A stretch of DNA of 64,000 nt from Inquilinus sp. KBS0705 (GTDB lineage: Bacteria > Bacteroidota > Bacteroidia > Sphingobacteriales > Sphingobacteriaceae). Shown in pieces: positions 1-8,206 of the stretch (position 1 is its first letter; every line of letters starts with the position of its first letter). The notes under the pieces are model-generated. The model saw only the letters and a list, made by a program, of their open reading frames with translations, was not told where the DNA came from and made no database searches. The DNA lies in assembly GCA_005938025.2 (NCBI GenBank), contig VCCI02000002.1, positions 310,001-374,000 of the forward strand, written 5' to 3'. The position numbers were made by a program, and so were the translations under genes.

Positions 1-53
1 TCCAACAGATAACCAATTGGAATCCAATCAGACTTAAAGTTTTTATCAATCTT

Positions 54-425
54 ATGAGCAAACTCACCAAAAACCAACCCTTAATTGCGTTTCTTATTTT
101 AATAATGGCTTTTTATGCTCAGTATAGATCATATAAAAGAGACTCAGACTACAATTTGTATAAATGCAAAACAAAACAATTAGCATTACGCGGCATTATT
201 GATAACATCAGCACACGGTCAAATTACATGCAAGCCCACCTAAAAAACACAGACAGAAACGCTTTCTTTAGTTTAAACATAGCTTCGGTAAAGGAAGTTA
301 AGGGCTTCCCTGAAGATTATATTTACCAGGTGGGCGACTCGATCATAAAAAAATCCGGCGAAAAAGAATTTACAATAAAGAGGGGCAAGAATATAGCAGT
401 TTTTATACTGGATTGTGATGATTAA
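54..425 (+). CDS. Small unknown membrane-anchored or secreted protein
   Basis: I do not recognise this 123-residue protein. Residues about 10-25 are hydrophobic (LIAFLILIMAFYAQY), which could be an uncleaved signal anchor or a signal peptide; the rest is polar and lysine-rich, with a strand-like pattern ending in a short acidic tail. It is read from an ATG close to the window edge, so an upstream partner may lie outside. The gene ends just before a cluster of palindromic repeats. The reading frame looks like a real small envelope protein, but no function can be given. Confidence 0.6.
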   Translation: MSKLTKNQPLIAFLILIMAFYAQYRSYKRDSDYNLYKCKTKQLALRGIIDNISTRSNYMQAHLKNTDRNAFFSLNIASVKEVKGFPEDYIYQVGDSIIKKSGEKEFTIKRGKNIAVFILDCDD

Positions 426-433
426 TCGTACTA

Positions 434-524
434 CGTCATTGCGCGAAGCGGTAGCGACAAAGTAATCATCAATAGAAAAGTCGGCTACAAGCATGTCGAT
501 GATTGCTTCGTACCTCGCAATGCC
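434..524. repeat. REP-like palindromic repeat, copy 1 (diverged)
   Basis: The left arm starts GTCATTGCGCGAAGCGGTAG and the right arm ends with a TGCTTCGTACCTCGCAATG-type sequence, roughly its reverse complement. The centre differs from copies 2 and 3. It is the most diverged of three related elements between this small gene and gltX. Confidence 0.75.
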
Positions 525-557
525 GATTTGGAGGGGCGGCATGTTCATCTCCCCAGT

Positions 558-688
558 GCTGGTGCGCGCGTGTCGCGCGTTCCGCCAAGCACATTTTGTA
601 TAAACGAACTTCCCGGCAATGGTTTAATCATGCCGCCAACCTGCTGAAATGCGACATATTGGAGAACGCGCGACACGCGCGCACCAGC
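558..688. repeat. Perfect 25-bp inverted repeat element
   Basis: Bases 558-582 (GCTGGTGCGCGCGTGTCGCG then CGTTC) are the exact reverse complement of 664-688, with 81 bases between. The arms are very GC- and CG-rich compared with the surroundings. The element sits between REP-like copies 1 and 2. It encodes no protein, and resembles a small palindromic element or a nested MITE-like insertion; I see no transposase. Confidence 0.8.
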
Positions 689-712
689 GACGGCTTCGTC
701 ACCTCTCCACCA

Positions 713-794
713 CGTCATTGCGCGGAGCGGTAGCGACAAAGCAATCTCCCGCGCTTTGCATCAAGGGAGATTGCTTCGTTCCTCGCAAAGACGG
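713..794. repeat. REP-like palindromic repeat, copy 2
   Basis: Left arm GTCATTGCGCGGAGCGGTAG followed by CGACAAAGCAATCTCCC; right arm GGGAGATTGCTTCGTTCCTC then GCAAAGACG. The two arms can pair into a long imperfect hairpin (GCAATCTCCC with GGGAGATTGC). It is near-identical in design to copy 3. Confidence 0.85.
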
Positions 795-820
795 TTTGGT
801 TATTTAGCGTCTGTTCCACC

Positions 821-914
821 ATGTCATTGCGCGGAGCGATAGCGACAAAGCAATCTCCGCGCTTTGCATGAACGCTTTGCATCAAGGGAGATTGCTTCGT
901 ACCTCGCAAAGACG
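821..914. repeat. REP-like palindromic repeat, copy 3
   Basis: Same structure as copy 2, with an extra internal direct repeat of GCTTTGCAT. It ends about 34 bases downstream of the gltX stop codon, so in the transcript it could act as a 3' stabilising structure. That role is inference. Confidence 0.85.
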
Positions 915-947
915 CTTTATTAATTTTTTTCTTGACCGTGAAAATGA

Positions 948-2468
948 TTACGCCGTAAAAGCCTCTACTGCTTTTTCTATACGGATGATGGTTTCGCTTT
1001 GGCCCAGTAACTTGGCAATGTCGAACACATGGGGGCCAAATTTGCCGCCAACCAGCATCACCCGGAAGGGCAGCATCACATCGCCGGGCTTTAAACCTTT
1101 TTCTTCGGCAAGGGCCTTAAACTGGGTTTCCAGTTCGGGGGCTTCAAAAGTATCCGCAGCACCTATCTGCCCGGCAAGGGTGTTAAAAAAGTCGGTTTTA
1201 GCGTCGGTCCATTTTGGTTTAACGGCAGCCAGGTCGTATTCGGCAGGGCGTTTAAAAAAGTAGCCGGCCTGCTGGTAAAAATCGGGCAGTAATACGCAGC
1301 GATCTTTAACAGTATCTATAATGGTTAATAAGTAAGCCTCGTCTTTTATCACAATGCCGTTGGCAACCAGCACCTCAGCGACTTTCGATTTTAAACGTTC
1401 GGCACTCGACCTTTTTATCCACTCGGCATTATACCATTTAGCTTTTTCAAAATCGAATTTTGCGCCTGCTTTACTAATTCGCTCTATCGAAAACTTTTCA
1501 ATCAGTTCTTCCAGCGAAAATATCTCGTTATCAGTACCATCGTTCCAGCCCAGCATGGCCAGCAGGTTTAAAAAAGCTTCGGGCAAAAAACCCAACTCAC
1601 GGAAACCGGGGGTTAACTCGTTGCTTTTAGCATCAAACCAGTTCATGGCATATACCGGAAAGCCTAAACGTGCGCCATCGCGCTTGCTTAGCTTGCCGTG
1701 GCCGTCGGGTTTTAATATCAAAGGCAAGTGTGCCCATTGTGGCATATCGGCTTTCCAGCCCAGGTACTCCCACAGCAGCAGGTGCACAGGGGCCGATGGC
1801 AGCCACTCTTCGCCCCTAAAGGCGTGTGTTATCTTCATCAGGTAATCGTCAACCACAACGGCTAAATGATAGGTTGGCATGCCGTCGGCCTTTAGCAGTA
1901 CCTTATCGTCTACCTGGTTGGTATCAAAACTAACATAGCCGCGTATCATATCGTTAAAGTTGATGGTATCATCAGCCGGCATTTTTATGCGGATAACATG
2001 CGGGGTACCGGCATGCAGCAGCGCATCAACCTCCTGCAAAGGCAGGCTTAACGAGTTGCGCAGCTCGTAACGGTGCGCATGGCCGTATTGAAAGTTGGGG
2101 ATATCCTTACGTTTTTGTTCCAGCTCCTGCGGGGTGTCAAAGGCATAATAGGCATGGCCTTCGGCAACCAGCTTTTCGGCATACTGGCGGTAAATGGGTT
2201 TGCGCTCGCTTTGGCGGTATGGGGCGTACTGGCCGCCTACAACCGGGCTTTCGTCGGGCGTTATGCCACACCATTTAAGGCATTCTAATATGTATTGCTC
2301 GGCGCCATCCACATAGCGGGTTTGGTCGGTATCTTCAATACGTAAAACAAAATCGCCATGGTGCTTTTTGGCAAACAGGTAGTTAAACAAAACGGTACGC
2401 ACACCGCCCAGGTGTAAACCACCGGTGGGGCTTGGCGCAAAACGGACTCTTACTTTTTTATCTGACAT
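948..2468 (-). CDS. gltX: Glutamyl-tRNA synthetase
   Basis: Charges tRNA-Glu with glutamate in the cytoplasm. The 506-residue protein has the class I signatures: APSPTGGLHLGG near residues 11-22 (the HIGH-type motif) and KLSKRDG at about 259-265 (the KMSKS-type motif). Length is normal for bacterial GltX of the discriminating or non-discriminating type; no gatCAB genes are in view, so which tRNAs it charges cannot be told. The start is the ATG at 2468, which is only seven bases after a good minus-strand TANNTTTG box, so the mRNA may have almost no leader. REP-like repeats follow its 3' end. Confidence 0.97.
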   Translation of the reverse strand: MSDKKVRVRFAPSPTGGLHLGGVRTVLFNYLFAKKHHGDFVLRIEDTDQTRYVDGAEQYILECLKWCGITPDESPVVGGQYAPYRQSERKPIYRQYAEKLVAEGHAYYAFDTPQELEQKRKDIPNFQYGHAHRYELRNSLSLPLQEVDALLHAGTPHVIRIKMPADDTINFNDMIRGYVSFDTNQVDDKVLLKADGMPTYHLAVVVDDYLMKITHAFRGEEWLPSAPVHLLLWEYLGWKADMPQWAHLPLILKPDGHGKLSKRDGARLGFPVYAMNWFDAKSNELTPGFRELGFLPEAFLNLLAMLGWNDGTDNEIFSLEELIEKFSIERISKAGAKFDFEKAKWYNAEWIKRSSAERLKSKVAEVLVANGIVIKDEAYLLTIIDTVKDRCVLLPDFYQQAGYFFKRPAEYDLAAVKPKWTDAKTDFFNTLAGQIGAADTFEAPELETQFKALAEEKGLKPGDVMLPFRVMLVGGKFGPHVFDIAKLLGQSETIIRIEKAVEAFTA

Positions 2469-2475
2469 TACCCGG

Positions 2476-2507
2476 CAAAGATAATCCTAATAACCATAAC
2501 ACCGAAA
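2476..2507 (-). promoter_or_regulatory. gltX promoter candidate
   Basis: Reading the minus strand, TTTCG (2507-2503) is followed after 19 bases by TATCTTTG (2483-2476), matching the Bacteroidota sigma-A pattern TTTG-N19-TANNTTTG with one mismatch in the upstream box. The predicted transcript start falls within a few bases of the gltX ATG. Confidence 0.55.
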
Positions 2508-2825
2508 GTATGGGCCGTAAAAGACGGGGCAACCCCGGTAAAATTATTTTCAAATTATCATTTACCAACTAAGCCCGGACACTACCGGACAGCCGATGGA
2601 ACAAGAAATAACTTGTTTTTTTGAAAATAAATTTTATATTAGTAAGCGTGAGGTGGCGAAAAAAAACGAAAAATCCCCGCATGACCAACAAAAAAAGCGA
2701 AAAATTTATAGCCAAAAGTGCAAGAGAAATGGCCCCTACAGCACAAGAGGGCACTTTTTGTTAGAAAAACGATACTAAAGAAACAACTTGCCAGATCAAT
2801 TGAATTTTGACTCGTTGGATCCGGT
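2508..2825. other. Gap between gltX and the lipoprotein gene; no convincing gene
   Basis: No tRNA or known RNA was recognised. A long-loop inverted repeat (AAAAGTGC at about 2713-2721 and GCACTTTT at 2751-2758) could end transcription from either side. A 27-codon open frame on the plus strand (2681-2764, ATGACCAAC... to TAG) has plausible amino-acid use but no recognisable start signal. Overlapping 60-residue frames on both strands look like chance. Confidence 0.5.
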
Positions 2826-3221
2826 CTATTTCTTCTTCTGTTCCTCTTCCTTCTTGGGGCTGCGCTCGGTCACTTTAGCATCCGTCACCACCGAATCGGC
2901 ATTGATATAGATCACGAGGTTTTTGATGTATAAGGTGTCAATGCCGCTCATTTTGCGGGTTATTTCGTACGAGAAGCTCCTGTCGGTATGGCTATTGCGT
3001 TGGGGTGCCTTAAGCAGGTATACCACTTGTTTATACTTCAGGCCTTTTAGTTTGCCCGAAGCCAGCAGGTCGTCAACCATCATATAGCGTTTAGGGAAGT
3101 CTATGCCGTCGCCTTCATCCCAGCCCCTGGGGGTAAATGGCACCTTGTTTTTGCAACCAGCAAAGCATACTACAACCAGGCCCAAAACCATAAAATAACG
3201 TAAAATACTACCCTTGCCCAT
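2826..3221 (-). CDS. Small lipoprotein at the end of the thr operon
   Basis: 131 residues. The N-terminus is a lipoprotein signal peptide ending in VVCFAGC, with Cys23 as the likely lipidated residue; the C-terminus is a run of charged residues (KKEEEQKKK). The middle (a helix pair then strands with SYEITR and LVIYINAD) is reminiscent of the small BamE/SmpA-like fold, but this is only a resemblance of pattern. It starts two bases after the thrC stop and so is probably co-transcribed with thrABC. Its role there is unknown. Confidence 0.8.
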   Translation of the reverse strand: MGKGSILRYFMVLGLVVVCFAGCKNKVPFTPRGWDEGDGIDFPKRYMMVDDLLASGKLKGLKYKQVVYLLKAPQRNSHTDRSFSYEITRKMSGIDTLYIKNLVIYINADSVVTDAKVTERSPKKEEEQKKK

Positions 3222-3223
3222 AC

Positions 3224-4531
3224 TTAACTATTTTGAAGCAAATATCCTTTAAATCCTTCAAAATCGGGGCCTAAACTTACCGCGCTATGATCTTTTTTCT
3301 GCAAGGCCTTCACCTGCTCGGGTATCTCGATTTTACCAGCTATCTCCTTAGTAAAAACATCCGGGAACTTACAGGCATGCGCGGTAGATAAAAACACGCC
3401 TGCAGCATCGGCAGGATGCTCTTGCTGGTATTGTTTAAGCGCTTTCCAGGCAATGGCCGTGTGGGGGCAGGCTATGTAATTGTAGGCCTTGTTGATGTTA
3501 TCAATAGCCTCCAGCGTTTCCTCGTCGGTGTAAGTATAACCAACAATAAGCTTCTGTAACGCATCTGGGTCGGCTTTAAACAGGTCGGCAATGCGTACCC
3601 AGTTGCTTGGATTGCCTACATCCATAGCGTTGGATAGGGTGGCTACTGACGGCTTAGGCTGGTAAACCCCTGTTCTTAAAAACTCAGGCACGGTGTCGTT
3701 AGCGTTGGTGGCTGCTATAAATTGCGCTACAGGCAGCCCCATTTTCCAGGCCAATAAACCAGCACCAATGTTGCCAAAATTGCCGCTTGGCACCGCGAAA
3801 ACGACTTTATTGATGCCCTCGCGCAGCAGCTGCGCATAGGCATTAAAGTAATAAAAGGTTTGTGGGATAAGCCGGGCTATGTTAATAGAATTGGCCGATG
3901 TTAAACGGAACCTTTCGTTCAATTCAGCATCGGTAAAAGCTTGTTTAACCAGTGCCTGGCAATCGTCAAAAGTGCCGTCTATCTGCAGCGCGCGTATGTT
4001 TTGCCCATTGGTGGTTAGTTGCAGTTCCTGTATCTGGCTTACTTTTCCTTTTGGATAAAGAATGGTTACCCTGGTGTTTGGTACGCCTAAAAAGCCCAAT
4101 GCTACCGCTCCGCCGGTATCGCCGGATGTAGCTACCAGTACGTCAAGCTGCTTTTCGCCGGCCTCTAAAAAGTAACTCATTATACGGCTCATAAACCTTG
4201 CGCCAAAATCCTTAAAGGCTAACGATGGGCCGTGGAAAAGCTCTAACACGTATACATCTTTTTCAAGCGGCACCACCGGTGCATAAAAGTTAATAGCATC
4301 CTGAATTATGGCTTTGAGGTGATCAGCGGGGATATCATCACCCAGCAGGTTTTGCGCCACATGAAACGCAATTTCGGGCAGCGTGTACTGGTCCAGGTTG
4401 TTCAAAAATTTGTCATCTAGTTTAGGAATGCTCTCGGGCATGTATAAGCCCTTATCCTGCGGCATGCTGTTAAAAACCGCTTCTTTAAAACCTACTCTAA
4501 GGTCGGTATTGTTGGTACTGTAGAATTTCAT
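3224..4531 (-). CDS. thrC: Threonine synthase
   Basis: Converts O-phosphohomoserine to threonine using pyridoxal phosphate, the last step of threonine synthesis. The 435-residue protein begins MKFYST, typical of the family, and has the PLP lysine in LAFKDFGARF (Lys107) and the glycine-rich cofactor loop ATSGDTGGA. It is third in the thrA-thrB-thrC operon, 37 bases after thrB. Length is as expected for the bacterial ThrC type of about 430 residues. It is probably controlled by the leader attenuator at 7975-8107. Confidence 0.97.
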   Translation of the reverse strand: MKFYSTNNTDLRVGFKEAVFNSMPQDKGLYMPESIPKLDDKFLNNLDQYTLPEIAFHVAQNLLGDDIPADHLKAIIQDAINFYAPVVPLEKDVYVLELFHGPSLAFKDFGARFMSRIMSYFLEAGEKQLDVLVATSGDTGGAVALGFLGVPNTRVTILYPKGKVSQIQELQLTTNGQNIRALQIDGTFDDCQALVKQAFTDAELNERFRLTSANSINIARLIPQTFYYFNAYAQLLREGINKVVFAVPSGNFGNIGAGLLAWKMGLPVAQFIAATNANDTVPEFLRTGVYQPKPSVATLSNAMDVGNPSNWVRIADLFKADPDALQKLIVGYTYTDEETLEAIDNINKAYNYIACPHTAIAWKALKQYQQEHPADAAGVFLSTAHACKFPDVFTKEIAGKIEIPEQVKALQKKDHSAVSLGPDFEGFKGYLLQNS

Positions 4532-4568
4532 TTTAATACTTAATATCTTTTATCGCGTCATTCGTAGT

Positions 4569-5501
4569 TTAAATTACTCTCGGCCCCTTATCATTTATAG
4601 TTGATACATAGCCGTTAGAGCCTATTTTAATGCCTGTTAAATGTGTTTGCAGCTTAGCAGTAATGCGTTTTGCTGTTTCTTCATCGCGGGTAAATGCAAA
4701 TACAGAAGGCCCCGAACCGGAGATGCCAAAACTTACAGCACCTAATTCCATCGCTATCTCGCGCATTTGGTAAAAATCGGGTATCAGCATGCTGCGTACG
4801 GGTTCAACCAATACATCCTGCATGCTGCGGCCTATCAGGTCAATATCCTGCATAAACAGGCCGCTTACCAGGCCTGCAATATTGCCCCATTGGGTTACCG
4901 CATCTTTCATTAATATTTTATTGCGGATGATCTGCCGGGCTTCGCGGGTAGGTACATCCACATCCGGGAAAACTATGGCGCACCATAACCCTGCCGGATG
5001 CGGCAAACGCACAACATCTAAAGGCTCGTAGCTGCGTATCAGCACAAAGCCACCCAACAGTGCCGGGGCCACATTATCCGCATGCCCATGTCCGCATGCC
5101 ATCTCTTCGCCCTTCATTGCAAAAGGTAACAACTTGGCAGCGTCGCTATCATCGCCCAAAAGGGTTTTAATGGCAAATAGGCCGGCAACAGTACTGGCCG
5201 AGCTGCTGCCCAGGCCGCTTCCAATTGGCATTTTTTTATGCAGTTCTATGTCCAGACCGATATCGGTACGGCTAATACTTTGCAAATAGTGCTGTACGCT
5301 CACGCTTACCGTGTTTTTTGCCGGGTTCATAGGTAAACGCCCGTCATCTCCGGTTATTTTACTGATGGTGATGCCGGGCTTTTCGGTAAGGCGCATTACC
5401 ACCTCGTCGCCGGGTTCATTCACCGCGAAACCCAGCACATCAAACCCGCAAACCACGTTGGCAACGGTCGCCGGGGCAAAAACTTTTATAGACTCTTTCA
5501 T
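4569..5501 (-). CDS. thrB: Homoserine kinase
   Basis: Phosphorylates homoserine with ATP. This is a GHMP-family kinase of 310 residues with the ATP-binding loop PIGSGLGSSSAST at about 92-104 and a C-terminal GISGSGPSVFAF glycine motif. It begins with ATG two bases after the end of thrA, so the two are tightly coupled. The small kinase is expected to stand between the bifunctional ThrA and ThrC in threonine synthesis. Confidence 0.97.
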   Translation of the reverse strand: MKESIKVFAPATVANVVCGFDVLGFAVNEPGDEVVMRLTEKPGITISKITGDDGRLPMNPAKNTVSVSVQHYLQSISRTDIGLDIELHKKMPIGSGLGSSSASTVAGLFAIKTLLGDDSDAAKLLPFAMKGEEMACGHGHADNVAPALLGGFVLIRSYEPLDVVRLPHPAGLWCAIVFPDVDVPTREARQIIRNKILMKDAVTQWGNIAGLVSGLFMQDIDLIGRSMQDVLVEPVRSMLIPDFYQMREIAMELGAVSFGISGSGPSVFAFTRDEETAKRITAKLQTHLTGIKIGSNGYVSTINDKGPRVI

Positions 5502-5503
5502 TG

Positions 5504-7954
5504 TTAATTGGCCCCAACATTTATCAGATCAGCAAATACACCCGCAGCGGTTACCTCGGCGCCTGCACCAGGGCCTTTAACCACCAGCGGGCGTTCTCTA
5601 TACCTGTCGGTAGTAAACGATATAATATTATCGCTGCCCGACAGCATATAAAAAGGGTGGTTGTCGTCTACGCTTTGCAGGGTAATAGATGCTTTGCCAT
5701 CTTCCAGCTTGCCAATGTAGCGTAATACCTTTCCGTCTTTTTCGGCTTGTTGCTTTAGGTTAGTAAAGTAAGCATCTTCGGCTTTAAGCGAAGCATAAAA
5801 ATCATCAACTGTTTGGGCCTCAAGGCATGCTTTTGGCAGCATGCTCTCTATTTCCACATCAGCTTCTTCCATTTCGTAGCCGGCATCGCGGGCCAGTATC
5901 AGCATTTTGCGCATAAAATCTTTACCGCTCAAATCGTCGCGAGGGTCGGGTTCGGTATAGCCTTTTTCCTGCGCCTCTTTTACCACATTATGAAAATTGG
6001 CGTCACCCTTGAAGTGATTAAATATAAATGAGATAGTTCCCGACAGGATAGCTTCTATACGCTGTACGCGGTCGCCGCTGCTCATCAGGTCTTTTAATGT
6101 GCGGATGATAGGTAAGCCTGCACCCACATTGGTTTCGTAAAAAAAGTCGACACCGTGCTTGCGGGCGGTATCCCTAAAGGTTTTATACAGGCTGTAAGCA
6201 GCCGAATTGCCTATTTTATTACAGGTAACTACTGATATGTTCGATTTAAACACCTCTTCGTAAAACTCGATAGGTTTGGGGCTGGCAGTATTGTCAATAA
6301 ACACGCAATTGGGCAGGTTCATTTCTTTCATGTGGTGAATAAATGTTTTCAGATCGGCCACGTGATTTGATTGCTGCAATTCGTCCTCCCAGGTATCTAA
6401 AGATAAGCCATCCGCATTAAAAACCATTTTACGGGTATTGCTTATGCCGGCTATTTTAACCTGTATTCCATTGTTTTTTTGAAGGAAATCGCGGTGTGCG
6501 TTTAACTGGTTAAACAGGGTTTTGCCAATATTGCCTGTACCCAAGCAAAAGGCATGCAAAGTTTTGGTTAACTGTATAAAAAAGGCATCGTGTACGGCGT
6601 TTAAGGCTTTTGCCAAATCGTGTGCCGATATAATAACGGAAATATTATACTCTGAGGAGCCCTGTGCAATTGCCCTTACGTTAACACCATTTCGGCCTAA
6701 CGCATGAAATAATTTGCCCGATACGCCGGGTGTTTGTTTCATATTTTCGCCTACTATGGCTAATATGGCCTGGCCTTTTTCTACCACCAACGGCTCCAGC
6801 TTGTTAGCCAATAACTCCAGTTCAAACTCTTGTTCTATTAATTTCCGGGCATTGTCTACATCATGCGGCTGTACAGCGAATGTTATACTGTGCTCTGATG
6901 ATGACTGGGTGATAAGGATGATATTGATCTGCTCGCGGGCTAATAGAGAGAACAAACGGCCGCTAAAGCCCGATTTACCCACCATACCGCTACCTTCAAG
7001 GCTTAATATGCTGATGTTGTTGATAGAGGAGATCCCTTTGATAGGCAAATTTGATGATTTGCAATCGTGGCGGATAACCGTGCCGGCAAAGGCAGGCTCA
7101 AAGGTGTTTTTGATAACAATAGGTATCTTCTTTAAAAAGGCCGGAATCATGGTGGGCGGGTAAATAACCTTAGCGCCGAAGTACGATAACTCCATCGCTT
7201 CGGTATATGAAAGCTCCTCTAAAGGGAATGCTTTTTTAACCATACGCGGGTCGGCGGTCATCATCCCGTTAACATCTGTCCATATTTGTATCTCATCGGC
7301 GTTTAAAGCCGAGCCGAATATAGCCGCGGTATAATCGCTGCCGCCACGGCCCAGGGTGGTTATCTGGCCGGCATCGTTGCCTGCTATAAAGCCGGTTACA
7401 AATAGTAGCTTATCGCTGTTTTCCTGCACATAACCTTTTATCAAAAGTTCGGTTAGGCCGGTATTCACCTTGGCATTGCCAAATGCATTATCCGTTTTTA
7501 TTAGTTCAGAAGCATCAACAAAGGTTGCACCCTCAAAATGCTGCGCTGCTATTTTACTTATCATTAATGCCGAGCAGCGCTCGCCATAACTCAATATCTG
7601 GTCGCGTGTTTTGGGTGTTAGTTCCTGTAAGGTTAAAACGCCCTGCAGCAATTCCTCTAGTTGATTAAAGTGTATTTTTAAGCGGGTATACGCAGGGTTT
7701 TGGTTCTGAATATCTAACAAAGCCTTTACTACATCAAAGTGCCGTTTTTCAAGTTCGGCCAGTTGAGCGGTAAACTCTTTGCCGTTGGCGGCATCTTCGG
7801 CCATTGACACCAGTAAATTGGTTACGCCACCCATGGCGCTTAGTACAACAACGGGCCGGTTACCGGGGCTATCTTGCTCTTTTAGTATTTGTAGCAGGGT
7901 TTGGATGCTTTTGACGGAACCTACGGATGTGCCGCCGAACTTTAGAATTTTCAT
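5504..7954 (-). CDS. thrA: Bifunctional aspartate kinase / homoserine dehydrogenase I
   Basis: Carries the first and third steps from aspartate towards homoserine. The 816-residue fusion has an aspartokinase at the N-terminus (KFGGTSVGS at 5-13, GRGGSDYTA further in), two ACT regulatory domains around residues 310-460, and a homoserine dehydrogenase in the C-terminal half (NAD(P)-binding GTGNIGKTL, then GTISFIFN). Length matches enterobacterial ThrA. The ACT domains imply feedback control by threonine. It is first of the operon and lies downstream of a Thr/Ile leader peptide and terminator. Confidence 0.98.
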   Translation of the reverse strand: MKILKFGGTSVGSVKSIQTLLQILKEQDSPGNRPVVVLSAMGGVTNLLVSMAEDAANGKEFTAQLAELEKRHFDVVKALLDIQNQNPAYTRLKIHFNQLEELLQGVLTLQELTPKTRDQILSYGERCSALMISKIAAQHFEGATFVDASELIKTDNAFGNAKVNTGLTELLIKGYVQENSDKLLFVTGFIAGNDAGQITTLGRGGSDYTAAIFGSALNADEIQIWTDVNGMMTADPRMVKKAFPLEELSYTEAMELSYFGAKVIYPPTMIPAFLKKIPIVIKNTFEPAFAGTVIRHDCKSSNLPIKGISSINNISILSLEGSGMVGKSGFSGRLFSLLAREQINIILITQSSSEHSITFAVQPHDVDNARKLIEQEFELELLANKLEPLVVEKGQAILAIVGENMKQTPGVSGKLFHALGRNGVNVRAIAQGSSEYNISVIISAHDLAKALNAVHDAFFIQLTKTLHAFCLGTGNIGKTLFNQLNAHRDFLQKNNGIQVKIAGISNTRKMVFNADGLSLDTWEDELQQSNHVADLKTFIHHMKEMNLPNCVFIDNTASPKPIEFYEEVFKSNISVVTCNKIGNSAAYSLYKTFRDTARKHGVDFFYETNVGAGLPIIRTLKDLMSSGDRVQRIEAILSGTISFIFNHFKGDANFHNVVKEAQEKGYTEPDPRDDLSGKDFMRKMLILARDAGYEMEEADVEIESMLPKACLEAQTVDDFYASLKAEDAYFTNLKQQAEKDGKVLRYIGKLEDGKASITLQSVDDNHPFYMLSGSDNIISFTTDRYRERPLVVKGPGAGAEVTAAGVFADLINVGAN

Positions 7955-7974
7955 TTTTTGTTTGTGATAATAAT

Positions 7975-8004
7975 AAAAAAGCCTTCCTCTTTTCGGAGGA
8001 AGGC
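7975..8004 (-). terminator. Attenuator terminator in front of thrA
   Basis: On the minus strand GCCTTCCTC (8004-7996) and GAGGAAGGC (7989-7981) form a perfect 9-bp stem with a six-base loop, followed by six U (7980-7975). It lies 20 bases upstream of the thrA ATG, and so would stop the transcript before the operon. Its first arm contains CTTCCTCCG, exactly complementary to CGGAGGAAG at 8054-8046 inside the leader peptide gene, which gives the alternative antiterminator pairing. Confidence 0.9.
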
Positions 8005-8041
8005 TTCATTTGGTTTGTTGTTTATATTTTACACCATACGA

Positions 8042-8107
8042 TTATCTTCCTCCGTCTTTTATCCCGGTGGTAATAATTGTTGTAATTATGGTGTTGTTAA
8101 TTGTCAT
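8042..8107 (-). CDS. thrL: Threonine operon leader peptide
   Basis: A 21-codon open frame starting ATG ACA ATT and ending AGA TAA. It encodes six threonines and six isoleucines, including the run TIITTIITTG, strikingly like the enterobacterial thr leader. Known attenuation logic: when Thr- or Ile-tRNA is scarce, the ribosome stalls on these codons and the last four codons (GAC GGA GGA AGA) stay free to pair with the terminator's first arm. When the amino acids are plentiful, the ribosome covers those codons and the terminator forms. The peptide is too short to have been called as a gene by usual cut-offs. The gene name is by analogy. Confidence 0.85.
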   Translation of the reverse strand: MTINNTIITTIITTGIKDGGR

Positions 8108-8118
8108 ATATAATGTCG

Positions 8119-8151
8119 GTAAAGTAAGTAGATTATTTTCTAATAAACAAA
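8119..8151 (-). promoter_or_regulatory. thr operon promoter candidate
   Basis: On the minus strand TTTG (8151-8148), a 21-base spacer and TACTTTAC (8126-8119), close to TTTG-N19-TANNTTTG. It would start the transcript just upstream of the leader peptide ATG at 8107. The spacer is slightly long and the last base of the second box is not G, so confidence is moderate. Confidence 0.5.
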
Positions 8152-8206
8152 TACACAAGCGTTTTTATTTTTTCATTGCCTTATATCTTTCCTAAATTGC
8201 GGCCGT

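Noticed and set aside
503..909. Several 60-75 residue frames inside the repeat cluster
   Set aside because: Their sequences follow the palindromic repeats (for example RNDMVEQ, RYRSAQ) and are on both strands; they come from the repeats and not from genes.
2569..2754. Hydrophobic 61-residue minus-strand frame between gltX and the lipoprotein gene
   Set aside because: Phenylalanine- and leucine-rich only because the plus strand is A-rich; no start signal and overlaps a frame on the other strand.
8010..8195. Plus-strand open frame of about 60 residues across the thr leader region
   Set aside because: It lies antisense to the leader peptide and terminator, is hydrophobic and low in complexity, and has no promoter. 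The minus-strand leader explains the sequence better.
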